The position numbers and the translations under genes were made by a program. The notes beneath the pieces are model-generated. The model saw only the letters and a list, made by a program, of their open reading frames with translations, made no database searches and was not told where the DNA came from. Shown here in pieces: positions 1-8,208 of a DNA stretch of 64,000 nucleotides. Source of the DNA: CAIXSC01 sp046349915 (GTDB lineage Bacteria; Planctomycetota; Planctomycetia; Pirellulales; Pirellulaceae); contig JAXMBL010000003.1 in NCBI GenBank assembly GCA_046349915.1, forward strand, positions 558,001 through 622,000, written 5' to 3'. Numbering within the stretch: the first letter of the stretch is position 1; every line of letters begins with the position of its first letter.

Positions 1-1480
1 CCACTCCGGGGCGCCAAAAGGGCGCTGGCGAATGACCGGCGGGGTCCCGGAGAATGCGAGCAAAAAGTCGACCGGGCTTACCTGCATCGTCGAGTCCCGT
101 GAAGACGGGGAGTTGGGGGCCCATGGTCTGGCGAGCAGGATGGCCCGCCGCGTCATACGCTTCCACTCGCAGCACAAGATGTCGGTCGATAAAGCCGGTC
201 GGCACTCTGTGCCCTACGTCCTCGGCCACGATGCGGAGCGTGGCCTCGATCGACTCCGAGGGCGACGACGAGCGTTTCCAGTGGGCTGTTGTCCTGACGG
301 CTCGACGCAACATCGACTCGATGCCGCGCGCGAACAATTGATGGCTGGCCAGAGTCTCGGGAGAGCGGTCCGGCGCGTCGTCGCCAGATGCCATTCGAGT
401 CATCTGACCCGTGGGCGTCATGTGACACGATTGGCACTGCTTTCCCGCTCGACCTGCGGGACTCGCTTGCCACTCGCGAAACGTGGTGTAAACGGGCACA
501 CCGAACAAGACCCCTTCGTGGCAGGATGCACAGAGCCGACTCTCACGTTGCAAGGGCAGCATCGATTCGTCGCCTCGATCGACATCGTCAAGTGGGCCGA
601 AGAACAGTTGGCCGGTGGACGGACGCAGCAAACGCATGGCAAAGACGCCGTGCGAGTGGCCCAGGTGAGTGAGCGAGACGTCGGCGATCTTGTGACAAAA
701 GTCGCAATGGATGCCTGACGCCCGCGGTTGATCCCCGGCTGTGCGATCGTCGATGTCGTGGGACGCGAGCGGTTCCAGCGACACGCCCGCGACCTCCGTC
801 GGCGAATGGCAGCTTGCGCAAACCGCGACCCCGTGCGGCAGTTCCCTGGCCAGCGACCAGTCGAAAGGGGAGGCGGGTGGAATACGACCGGCCGCCGACG
901 AGTTGTTGGGGTGCGTATCAGTCAAGAGCGACAGGAACCGCGGATTGGCGGCGCTGCTTGCGTGCGCCGTACCTCGCCATTCCTCTAGAATCGCCGGATG
1001 ACAGTTGCCGCACGCGAATTCCACCTGCTCATTCGGATCGGGGGCGATCCAGCGGTAACTCGCATCGTCGCTCATGGGAAGGCGACGCAACGAGATTGTC
1101 AGCGATTGCGAGAGCAGGGCGTCCTCGCTGACCGCCGAACCGCCGATGTAATAGCCCGGTTTGGCGGCGGTCACTCGCCTGGGCGAGGCTTGTGGAAGGT
1201 CGTGGGCTGGCTGGTGGAGAGTGAATTCGCCCTTTGCGTTGGTAGTGGTGTGTTGAGTCGACGTTTGCCAACGGACGGTGGCGCCAGCAACGGGGCCGTC
1301 GTCGTCGACCACTCGCCCCTGGATCTGATGGATGACGCGTGGAACAGGAGCGGCGACGGGCGCCGGCTGGCATCCTAGCACGGCGACAAGGATCAATCCC
1401 AGGAAGTTGCCCAAGGGGACGAACGCTCTCAATCGACCGGAGTCGGGCAGTAAAGTGAACTGGGAAGGATCGCGAAGCAT
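1..1480 (-). CDS. Five-heme cytochrome c lipoprotein (3' part, cut by window edge)
   Basis: A continuous reading frame of about 493 codons runs off the left edge, so the C-terminus is missing. The N-terminus carries a signal sequence ending in a lipobox (VAVLGC), so the mature protein is probably a lipid-anchored periplasmic protein. A carboxypeptidase-regulatory/Ig-like segment follows (GRVVDDDGPVAGATVRW). Then come five CxxCH heme c sites: CGNCH, CASCH, CDFCH, CASCH and CQSCH. The stretch GHRVPTGF after the last heme is typical of the cytochrome c554-like multiheme family. Members are electron-transfer proteins or multiheme oxidoreductases; the substrate cannot be told here. The ATG at 1480 has no clear ribosome binding site, and the frame stays open upstream, so the exact start is uncertain. 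It lies 43 bp after the small membrane-protein gene on the same strand and may share its transcript. Confidence 0.85.
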   Translation of the reverse strand, partial: MLRDPSQFTLLPDSGRLRAFVPLGNFLGLILVAVLGCQPAPVAAPVPRVIHQIQGRVVDDDGPVAGATVRWQTSTQHTTTNAKGEFTLHQPAHDLPQASPRRVTAAKPGYYIGGSAVSEDALLSQSLTISLRRLPMSDDASYRWIAPDPNEQVEFACGNCHPAILEEWRGTAHASSAANPRFLSLLTDTHPNNSSAAGRIPPASPFDWSLARELPHGVAVCASCHSPTEVAGVSLEPLASHDIDDRTAGDQPRASGIHCDFCHKIADVSLTHLGHSHGVFAMRLLRPSTGQLFFGPLDDVDRGDESMLPLQRESRLCASCHEGVLFGVPVYTTFREWQASPAGRAGKQCQSCHMTPTGQMTRMASGDDAPDRSPETLASHQLFARGIESMLRRAVRTTAHWKRSSSPSESIEATLRIVAEDVGHRVPTGFIDRHLVLRVEAYDAAGHPARQTMGPQLPVFTGLDDAGKPGRLFARILRDPAGHSPAPFWRPGV

Positions 1481-1523
1481 GGGACGATCACGGGTCGGCG
1501 ACGCGGTCAAGTAAACACGGGCG

Positions 1524-1847
1524 TTACCGAGGCGACGTTGGCTTGGCCGTAGCGTCAAAAGTCGTCGGAGCTTCGTCGGCGTCCACCGGAGGAATTACCG
1601 CGTCCAGGCATTTTTTCTTGAAGCTGGCGAGCGCCAAGGTGACGAGCGCCAAGATGATCTCGTCGGCGAACGGCACTACATCGGGGATGAAAAGATCGAC
1701 CAGAAAAATCGCGGCGGTGAACAGAACGAGATAGGGGAACCGCAAGGAGGCGGCGAACTGCTTGACCGTGGCGACGAGTCCTGGGGATTGAGTCATGGGT
1801 GGTTGTATCTCCGTCGACAAGTCGTGCTGCTGAAGTGCATTACTCAA
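1524..1847 (-). CDS. Small membrane protein, DUF6116-like
   Basis: This 107-residue protein has a polar N-terminus and two closely spaced hydrophobic segments, roughly residues 37-55 (FPYLVLFTAAIFLVDLFIP) and 62-75 (DEIILALVTLALA). A Lys-rich and Pro-rich tail follows. The central pattern DVVPFADEIILAL resembles small inner-membrane proteins of unknown role such as DUF6116, but I assign that from memory of the pattern only. It is immediately upstream of the multiheme cytochrome gene on the same strand. Function is unknown. Confidence 0.7.
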   Translation of the reverse strand: MSNALQQHDLSTEIQPPMTQSPGLVATVKQFAASLRFPYLVLFTAAIFLVDLFIPDVVPFADEIILALVTLALASFKKKCLDAVIPPVDADEAPTTFDATAKPTSPR

Positions 1848-2249
1848 CTATCATAACCATGATCGCGAACGGGAAACGTCGGTTGGCGCCTCCGGTTTTT
1901 TTGTTGGCGGACCGGTGAAACCGTTGGACTTACGCGAGATTTCGCCGTTCTTCCAGGCTTTTGTGGAAATCCCACGGATTCTCGGAGGCCGCAGGTTCAC
2001 CGGGAAATTCTTGGTCTGGCGGTTCCGTCCGAGTATTCGTCGGCGAGTCCCCCTTCTTTCTTTCTGGCATTCGACTAGTTACCGTGCTAGCACTTTGCTG
2101 TCGCCGATGGGGTATTCGGAGTCGGCAAGTCGTTCCCTCCCACCTCCATGGTTCCCCGCCCGGAGCATCGCTGTTTAGCGCCAACTGCTCGCGTGAGAAG
2201 CCGCTTGCCGTGACATTGCCCGCCGAATTCATCCGGAGACCAATCGACG
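1848..2249. other. Intergenic region, nothing recognised
   Basis: These 402 bases separate two divergently transcribed genes. Short open frames inside it have no recognisable product. A GGAG at 2237-2240 precedes the transporter start at a long spacing. It presumably holds the promoters of both flanking genes, but I could not identify convincing -35/-10 or operator elements. Confidence 0.5.
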
Positions 2250-3629
2250 ATGTCCTCACTCGCCCCGACCGCCGACAATCGTCCCACGAACGCGCGCCAC
2301 TGGGTTATGGTTTACCTGGGAGTGCTCGCGTTCCTGACTTACTTTGATCGAATCTGTATTTCGCGAGCTCAGGCGGCGATACGCGAGGACTTGGATATTT
2401 CCGCCGGGCAAATGGGTTTGATCATGGGCGCCTTCTGGCTGGCCTATGCTCTGTTCGAACTTCCCGCGGGTTGGATGGGGGACAAGTACGGAGCTCGCAT
2501 TACGCTGACTCGCATCGTGCTCGCTTGGTCCATATTCACGGCGCTGTCCGGCATGGCGACCGGCTTTTGGTCGCTGTTGATCTATCGCTTTTTGTTCGGT
2601 GTCGGGGAAGCGGGCGCGTTCCCCAATATGGCTCGCATTCAGTCTCAATGGTTGCCAGTCTCGTCGCGGCCTCGAGCGGGCGGGCTGCTCTGGATGCTCG
2701 CTCGCTGGGGTGGAGCGTTTTCGATTCCGCTCTTCGGCCTGATGATGGCGGGGTTTGGCTCCGAGAGTTTCCGGGAAACCGTCTCGTCGATCCCCGGTTT
2801 GTCCTGGTTGGCCGGCTACGCTCCGTGGCGCATCAGTTTCTGGGCCGCGGGGTTATTGGGCGCCCTGTGGTGCATCGCGTTCTACTCGTGGTTTCGCGAT
2901 CATCCGTCGGATAAGAAATCGGTCAACGCCGCGGAACTGGACTTGATCACTCGCGGAGCGCCCAAGGAGAACCGCGGGCATGGCATGCCGAGTCATCTGT
3001 GGGGCAGTTTACTGTTCAACCGCAGCTTGATCGCCATGGGCGTTCTCTACATGTGCGGCAGTTTCGGCTGGTCGTTTTTCGCGAGTTGGATGCCGGAGTA
3101 CTTCAAGCAAGTGCAGCACATGGACTATGAAGAGTCGCAGTGGATGGCCGCCTCGCCGTTGTTCTGCGGCGGCATCTCCTGCATTGTCGGCGGCATTCTG
3201 TGCAACATTACCACGGCTCGCAGCAAGAATAAGTGGCTCGCTCGCGCCCTGTTTCCGATCTGCGGCTACATCACCGCCTCGCTCTGCATGCTGCTGATCC
3301 CCTGGGTCAAATCGCCGACCCAGGCCATCGTGTTGCTGTGCATCGCCGAGGCGGCTCATGACTTTGGCCAAGGCGCCAACTGGTCGACGATTGTCGATAT
3401 CGGCGGCAGCTACGCCGGCGTCGCCGCGGGCTTGATCAACACGATCGGCAATATGGGCAACGCCTTCCAGCCCTACATCGGGGCCGGGATTATCAAGAAC
3501 TACGGCTGGAATACGGTCTTCATCGTTTATGGGATCGCATTCATCATCGCCGCCGGCATGTGGTTCTTGATCGATCCTCGACACAAGTTCTACAAGGAAG
3601 ACGAAAACGGCAACCCCGTGGCGGCGTGA
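2250..3629 (+). CDS. MFS transporter, anion:cation symporter (ACS) type
   Basis: The 459-residue product has about twelve hydrophobic segments. The loop 2-3 motif A of the major facilitator superfamily is present (GWMGDKYGAR, about residues 72-81). The N-terminal pattern DRICISRAQAAIREDL resembles the ACS family, whose members import organic anions such as hexuronates, galactonate, phthalate or tartrate by proton or cation symport. The substrate cannot be read from the sequence. A GGAG lies 9 bases upstream of the ATG, at the long end of the usual spacing. The gene is single: its downstream neighbour is convergent and no catabolic partner is adjacent. Confidence 0.9.
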   Translation: MSSLAPTADNRPTNARHWVMVYLGVLAFLTYFDRICISRAQAAIREDLDISAGQMGLIMGAFWLAYALFELPAGWMGDKYGARITLTRIVLAWSIFTALSGMATGFWSLLIYRFLFGVGEAGAFPNMARIQSQWLPVSSRPRAGGLLWMLARWGGAFSIPLFGLMMAGFGSESFRETVSSIPGLSWLAGYAPWRISFWAAGLLGALWCIAFYSWFRDHPSDKKSVNAAELDLITRGAPKENRGHGMPSHLWGSLLFNRSLIAMGVLYMCGSFGWSFFASWMPEYFKQVQHMDYEESQWMAASPLFCGGISCIVGGILCNITTARSKNKWLARALFPICGYITASLCMLLIPWVKSPTQAIVLLCIAEAAHDFGQGANWSTIVDIGGSYAGVAAGLINTIGNMGNAFQPYIGAGIIKNYGWNTVFIVYGIAFIIAAGMWFLIDPRHKFYKEDENGNPVAA

Positions 3630-3662
3630 GCGAGGGCGATCCAGGCCAGTCGGCAAGAGTCA

Positions 3663-3725
3663 GACCACGAATCGAACGAATCGCACGAATGAGTTTTCGG
3701 AGTCTTGTTCGTGCGATTCGTGGTC
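3663..3725. repeat. Short MITE-like element, GACCACGAATCG family
   Basis: The left end reads GACCACGAATCGAACGAATC and the right end is its imperfect inverse, ending TTCGTGCGATTCGTGGTC. The element is 63 bp long and able to fold back on itself. The ends match those of the two 173-bp copies at 54680-54852 and 54911-55083, so this looks like a deleted relative. It lies between the 3' ends of two convergent genes. Confidence 0.7.
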
Positions 3726-3734
3726 GACTGCCTT

Positions 3735-3758
3735 CGACGGACTGGAAGTCCGTCGTAC
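3735..3758 (-). repeat. 24-bp palindromic repeat, family A
   Basis: CGACGGACTGGAAGTCCGTC followed by GTAC: arms CGACGGACT and AGTCCGTCG around a GGA loop. It is one of 14 copies in the window and sits between two convergent gene ends, where a hairpin could help termination or protect mRNA ends. Confidence 0.9.
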
Positions 3759-3784
3759 AATGTGGCGAATAATTCGTGGTTCGC

Positions 3785-4474
3785 TTACTCCCGCACGAAT
3801 TCATAGGTGCTTTCGAACAGCCCTTGTTGGACGAGCCACACATCGTCGGGGTCGCCAGCGTACGGATCTTCGACGTCGTCCTTCACGACATAGCCGCCGC
3901 GCGGCGAATAGAGAGGATGTTCGACGTCGTAATTGGGGCGGATCTCAAATCCCTCCGACGACTCGTCGGTGACTTGAGCCGCCCAGTTGCGAGTTGAGTC
4001 TTTCGGGGAATAAACGCGGTAGCTTCGTGCCTGGGGGTCGAAGTCGAATTGGCGAGAAACTAGCTCCCCGGCGTTGTACTTGGACTCGACCTTTTCCATT
4101 TTCTGAAACCATGGTTCGCCCGCGACCCCCACGCACAAGACAAAGCCCGCGCGAGCTTTCTCGGCGACATGGTCGGCGGTCATGAATTCACGCCCCAATT
4201 CGTCGGCGTCGAGTTCTCGGACCCAAATGGGGCGAGTTTTGCGGGCGCGTCGCCAGGCTCGCTGCTGAGCGATCCATTGAAGAGTTTCTTTGTGAGTGAG
4301 TCGGCGGAGGGAAGTGTTCGACATGGGATTCGCCTGCGATTCGGTCCGAGGTACTGGCGGAGTTGGAGTGGAAGAGGCGTCAGGGGATGCGATCGGCTGT
4401 TCGGGCGAGCATCCGCCGCACACGAGCCCCACCGCGACCACGCCAGTCAGATGCCAACTGGTTCGATAGTGCAT
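3785..4474 (-). CDS. Hypothetical lipoprotein
   Basis: The 229-residue protein begins MHYRTSWHLTGVVAVGLVCGGC, a signal peptide with a lipobox, followed by a Pro/Ser/Thr-rich linker. I chose the ATG at 4474 because GGAGGAGG lies 9 bases upstream; a longer frame to 4519 lacks such a site. The mature part (about residues 50-229) is mixed charged and hydrophobic, with an Arg-rich stretch (QRAWRRARKTRPIWVREL), and resembles no family I recognise. Probably anchored in a membrane facing the periplasm. Confidence 0.75.
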   Translation of the reverse strand: MHYRTSWHLTGVVAVGLVCGGCSPEQPIASPDASSTPTPPVPRTESQANPMSNTSLRRLTHKETLQWIAQQRAWRRARKTRPIWVRELDADELGREFMTADHVAEKARAGFVLCVGVAGEPWFQKMEKVESKYNAGELVSRQFDFDPQARSYRVYSPKDSTRNWAAQVTDESSEGFEIRPNYDVEHPLYSPRGGYVVKDDVEDPYAGDPDDVWLVQQGLFESTYEFVRE

Positions 4475-4680
4475 ATGCTTAATCCTCCTCCCCGACGACA
4501 TCGCCAGGATCTGTAACAACGTCCTCGTTTTATCCGAGCGTGCACAGCACGTGAAGAGCGTTTTTCCTCGCCTCGGCCCTTCTTCGCTTGCCTCTCTTGC
4601 GACAAACCAATGAAGCCAGTCTACTCTCGATCACCTCCCCCGCCGCGACACTCACCGCCTCAAGCAAATTTCCTCCCAGA

Positions 4681-4741
4681 TCCTCTCCCTTCTCCCTTTC
4701 TCCTTCTTCCTTTTCCCTTTTCCCTTTTCCCGTTCTCCCTT
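4681..4741. repeat. Polypyrimidine tract before the aldo/keto reductase
   Basis: About 60 bases consist almost only of T and C, with TTTTCCC repeated several times, directly up to the ATG at 4742. The complementary strand is purine only. This replaces the expected ribosome binding site. It could be a slippage-prone simple repeat or a structured (triplex-capable) leader. Confidence 0.8.
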
Positions 4742-5761
4742 ATGAAGCGTCGACGTATTGGCCGCAGCAGCCTCGTAGTCTCCGACATTTGTCTTGGCAC
4801 GATGACCTTTGGTTCGACCTGTGACGAATCCGAGGCTTTTCGTATTCTCGATCTCGCGTACGATTCTGGGATCGACTTCTTTGACACGGCCGAGATTTAT
4901 CCGGTGCCGCCCAGCGCCTCTTGGGTCCATCGATCCGAGGAAATTCTGGGCAAGTGGTTGCAGACCAAGCCGCGCGATTCGGTGATTATCGCGACCAAGT
5001 TTTGTGGACCGGGCCACGGCTGGTTTATTCCTCCCGTTCGCGAAGGACGCACGGGGCTCGACCGACATCACATTCGCCGCGCCATCGAAGGAAGTTTGCG
5101 TCGATTGGGGACCGACTACATCGACCTTTACCAAACCCACTGGCCTGATCATGACTTTCCCTACGAGCTGACCTTGGGGGCGCTTCATGAGTGTGTCGTC
5201 GCCGGCCAGACACGCTATTTGGGGTCGAGCAATGAGACGGCTTGGGGAGCCATGAAGGCGCAAGCGATCGCCGAGCGGAATGGTTGGAGTCGGTACGAGT
5301 CGATTCAAAATAACTACAGCCTTGCCAATCGACGTTTTGAGGACGAACTGGGCGAAGTTTGTCGACGCGAACAGATCAGTCTGCTCCCGTACTCGCCGTT
5401 GGCGGGCGGAGTGCTCACAGGCAAGTACGACGTTCCCGATCCGCCCGCTGACGCTCGCTTCGCCCAGTATGCGCGCACGGGCGGCGATCGTCAGAAGGCC
5501 ATGGCCAAGCGGTTCGTGAACGAGAAGAGCCTCGCGACGGCTCGCGAATTAGGAGTTATTGCGCGCGAGTTAGGTTGGCATCCCGCGGCGCTCGCGTTGG
5601 CCTGGAGCAAGCGACACGACTATGTCGCGTCGACCATTGTAGGCGCGAACACGGCGGCACAATTGAAAGAGAGCCTTGGTTGCGTCGACCGCGAATTGTC
5701 CGCGGATGTCGTGGCGCGGATCGATGCCATCACCCTGAAGTATCTGTATCCGCTGGGTTGA
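4742..5761 (+). CDS. Aldo/keto reductase, Tas-like
   Basis: The 339-residue protein begins MKRRRIGRSSLVVSDICLGT and has the NADPH-dependent aldo/keto reductase catalytic tetrad: D48, Y53 (FFDTAEIYP), K86 (IIATKF) and H133 (YQTHWPD). The EIYPVPP stretch, the SNETAWGAM motif and overall length match the Tas subgroup rather than the shorter DkgA type. It reduces carbonyl substrates in the cytoplasm; the substrate is unknown. The frame is open upstream to 4610, but that extension only translates the pyrimidine tract, so I start at 4742. No Shine-Dalgarno is visible. Its 3' end overlaps the convergent phosphatase gene by 32 bp. Confidence 0.9.
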   Translation: MKRRRIGRSSLVVSDICLGTMTFGSTCDESEAFRILDLAYDSGIDFFDTAEIYPVPPSASWVHRSEEILGKWLQTKPRDSVIIATKFCGPGHGWFIPPVREGRTGLDRHHIRRAIEGSLRRLGTDYIDLYQTHWPDHDFPYELTLGALHECVVAGQTRYLGSSNETAWGAMKAQAIAERNGWSRYESIQNNYSLANRRFEDELGEVCRREQISLLPYSPLAGGVLTGKYDVPDPPADARFAQYARTGGDRQKAMAKRFVNEKSLATARELGVIARELGWHPAALALAWSKRHDYVASTIVGANTAAQLKESLGCVDRELSADVVARIDAITLKYLYPLG

Positions 5762-6893
5762 CGACTTTGAGCAGGCAGAGAGTCACGTCGTCCACCTGCG
5801 GTTGGCCCGACCGAAATCGTTCGATCTCGCCGCGCAGCTCGTGGCAGATATTGCAGGCGGAATCGCGCGCGCGAGCCAAAAGTTCTTGAGCGACTCGTTG
5901 GCGACCGTACATCTCGCCCAAGGCGTTGGTGGATTCGGGGAGTCCATCGGTGCAAAAAAAGACGATGTCTCCGACCTCCAACGAGAGTGGTTCGCCTCGC
6001 ACAAACGTCGCGTGTCGATCGACGCCCAAGGGGATGTTCGTGGCCCGCAGCGAACGGCAGGTCTGGTTCGACGCATCGACGAACAGCAACGGCTCGTGCC
6101 CAGCGCTGGCCCACTCCAGGGTCCGAGTGGCCGAGTCCCACACCGCGATGGTCATGGTGAGGAAGCGGACGCCGTCCAGCGTCTCGGCGAGATAGTGATT
6201 GAGTCGTTGCAGGACTTTTTCGGGGTGCTCTCCCACCTCGATCGCCTCGCGGCGTACGAGCGCCTGGGTCGCTGCCATCAATAGGGCGGGGCCAACTCCG
6301 TGGCCCGCGACGTCGCCGATGGTTACCATTAATCGACCATTGGGCAGTTTGAGAAAATCGTAAGTGTCGCCGCCCAATTGATCGCAGTATTGAGCACTCG
6401 CGCAAATCTCCAATCCCGTAACGATTGGCGGTGAAGCGGGGAGCAAGAACCGCTGTACGGCTGCCGCCGTTTCGAGGTCGGCCTTGTAGCGAGCCGCTTC
6501 TTGCAGATGGCGGAAGCGGTTCAGTCGCGCGATCCCCCGCACCCTCGCTCGCACCTCGGCGCGGTCCAGCGGTCGGAAGAGCAGGTCGTCGGCGCCTGAT
6601 CGCCACGCGCGCAGACGCGACTCGCGATCATCGGCCGACATGACTAGCAACACGGGGACGTCGCACAGCGTGGCGTGCTCTCGCAATGCTCTGACCACAT
6701 CGACGCCGGCGACGTCGGAGAGACGATCGGACAGCAGGACCAGGTCGGGCGCCAGTCGTTTGGCCATCGCCAACGCTTGCGCGCCGCTCGTCGCAAACTC
6801 CAACTGATACCCTTCGTGGCTGAGAATCTCTTGAAGTTGACTCGCCGAGTCGGCTGTGTCGTGGGCGATGAGAACCAAGCTGGGCGAAGACAA
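5730..6893 (-). CDS. SpoIIE-type protein phosphatase with degenerate receiver domain
   Basis: Residues 1-125 (of about 387) form a response-regulator receiver fold, and the rest is a PP2C-like SpoIIE/RsbU phosphatase (GGDTYDF, GDVAGHGVGPALL, FFCTDGLPES and QVDDVTL metal-site motifs). Such proteins dephosphorylate anti-anti-sigma factors or similar Ser-phosphoproteins. The receiver lacks its phosphoacceptor Asp: the aligned position in LVLLSDRLSDVAG is Ser, and the conserved Lys is Arg (FRPLD). I place the start at the TTG at 6893, which has GGAG about 10 bases upstream. The longer GTG frame to 7043 would run across the start of the divergent decarboxylase gene. Its last 32 bases overlap the convergent reductase gene. 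Confidence 0.85.
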   Translation of the reverse strand: MSSPSLVLIAHDTADSASQLQEILSHEGYQLEFATSGAQALAMAKRLAPDLVLLSDRLSDVAGVDVVRALREHATLCDVPVLLVMSADDRESRLRAWRSGADDLLFRPLDRAEVRARVRGIARLNRFRHLQEAARYKADLETAAAVQRFLLPASPPIVTGLEICASAQYCDQLGGDTYDFLKLPNGRLMVTIGDVAGHGVGPALLMAATQALVRREAIEVGEHPEKVLQRLNHYLAETLDGVRFLTMTIAVWDSATRTLEWASAGHEPLLFVDASNQTCRSLRATNIPLGVDRHATFVRGEPLSLEVGDIVFFCTDGLPESTNALGEMYGRQRVAQELLARARDSACNICHELRGEIERFRSGQPQVDDVTLCLLKVVNPADTDTSG

Positions 6894-7033
6894 GCAGGGG
6901 GCTCCGGTTGTCAGTGGAAAAGGCTTATGGTACCAACTTTGCAACGCGGATGGATGAGGCCTCGCCCTGCTTAGGCCTCGCCCTAGTCCCCCGCGCAGTT
7001 GCTCTCCCCTCCCGTGATTGTCGGGCGACGTCG

Positions 7034-7531
7034 ATGTCCGCACCTGAATCCCTGATCGATCGTTGGCGCACCGCGATGCGACGCGCCGGAGTCACGCATG
7101 TCGTGGGGGTGCCCGATTCTGTGACCGCGGGACTCTTCGCCCTGCCAATAGCGGATGAGCATGGCCCGCGAGTGGTGACGGTGTGTCGGGAAGGGGAGGC
7201 ATTCGCGATCGCCGCCGGACTCTGGGCGTCGGGCGCGCGACCGCTCGTCTGGATCCAAAGCACCGGTTTGTTTGAATCGGGCGATAGCTTGCGAAGCGTC
7301 TCGGCGGAACTCCAAGTGCCGCTCGATGTGGTCATTGGTTGGCGAGGCCACTCGGGAAAACTGAATGCCGGCCACGCCGACACCGCTCGCGATTGGCTGG
7401 AACCCACCTTGTTCGCGTGGCGAGTGAACTATCGAGTGGCGGCGAGTGCGGAGGCAAGCGAGCTGGAAGAATGGCTACGACAGGATACGGACCGCCTGTT
7501 GGACCTGCGAGCATTATTGATTCCGCAATGA
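7034..7531 (+). CDS. ThDP-dependent decarboxylase, alpha subunit (ComD/phosphonopyruvate decarboxylase N-terminal-like)
   Basis: The 165-residue protein is a PYR-type thiamine diphosphate domain. It begins MSAPESLIDRWRTAMRRAGV and contains VGVPDS and CREGEAFAIAAGLWASG; Glu53 aligns with the Glu that activates the cofactor. The size and the separate beta subunit next to it match the split sulfopyruvate decarboxylase ComD/ComE rather than single-chain phosphonopyruvate decarboxylases. Substrate assignment (sulfopyruvate, phosphonopyruvate or another 3-substituted pyruvate) is inference. I use the ATG at 7034, since an extension to 6908 would overlap the divergent gene. The beta subunit follows after 59 bp. 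Confidence 0.8.
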   Translation: MSAPESLIDRWRTAMRRAGVTHVVGVPDSVTAGLFALPIADEHGPRVVTVCREGEAFAIAAGLWASGARPLVWIQSTGLFESGDSLRSVSAELQVPLDVVIGWRGHSGKLNAGHADTARDWLEPTLFAWRVNYRVAASAEASELEEWLRQDTDRLLDLRALLIPQ

Positions 7532-7590
7532 CGGCGAGCGGTTGCCGCTGATCTGATCCTGAAAATAGTTCATCGCGAAACGAAACGGCC

Positions 7591-8190
7591 ATGGCGACGA
7601 CCCGCGAATACCTCGAAGTTCTGAAAGCCGCTCGCGGAACTGCGATTGTCGTCACGACCATGACGGCGTCCAAGGTTTGGCCCTTGCTGAACGACGGTCC
7701 GCTCGACGTGAATTATCTGCCGAGTGCGATGGGGCACGCGGCGGATATCTCGCTTGGCATCGCCCTGGGCGCGCCAAGTCGTCGAGTGGTTTGCGTCAAC
7801 GGCGATGGTTCGCTCGCCATGAACCTGGGGGGATTGATTACGGCCGCGGAGCAGCGAGTGGAAAACCTTACGCAAATTCTCCTAGTCAATCACCGCTATG
7901 CGATTGTGGGAGGACCGCCCATACCGGGGGCAGGGCGAGTCGACTGGGCGGGGATGGCGCGGGCGGCTGGCTGGCGCCTCGCACGTTCCTACCAGGAAGT
8001 CGGGCCATTCGCCGCCGACGTATCGGAATTACTCACGGCCCAAGGACCTGTTTTCGCCGCGTTGGAAGTGGTCGATCCGCCCGAGCTGGCTCAACGCTTG
8101 CCTCCGCGGCACCCCGGTCAGGCGCTACGCGATTTGCATGCCGAATTGACTCGTGCTCATTCCGAGACGACGCCAGAGGTTTTCAATTGA
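7591..8190 (+). CDS. ThDP-dependent decarboxylase, beta subunit (ComE-like)
   Basis: This 199-residue protein is the PP (pyrophosphate-binding) half of the ThDP enzyme. The Mg/ThDP motif runs from GDGSLAMN (71-78) to the Asn at about 100 (LLVNHRYAIVGG). An MGHAADISLGIALG helix precedes it, as in ComE and the C-terminal half of phosphonopyruvate decarboxylase. It should form a heteromer with the upstream PYR subunit, since the active site lies at their interface. It is followed after only a few bases by the deacylase gene, so the three probably form one transcript. Confidence 0.82.
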   Translation: MATTREYLEVLKAARGTAIVVTTMTASKVWPLLNDGPLDVNYLPSAMGHAADISLGIALGAPSRRVVCVNGDGSLAMNLGGLITAAEQRVENLTQILLVNHRYAIVGGPPIPGAGRVDWAGMARAAGWRLARSYQEVGPFAADVSELLTAQGPVFAALEVVDPPELAQRLPPRHPGQALRDLHAELTRAHSETTPEVFN

Positions 8191-8208
8191 CTAATGGGAG
8201 ATGTGGCC

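Noticed and set aside
6908..7033. N-terminal extension of the ThDP alpha subunit
   Set aside because: The extra 42 residues are unlike the PYR domain start and overlap the likely start of the divergent phosphatase gene.
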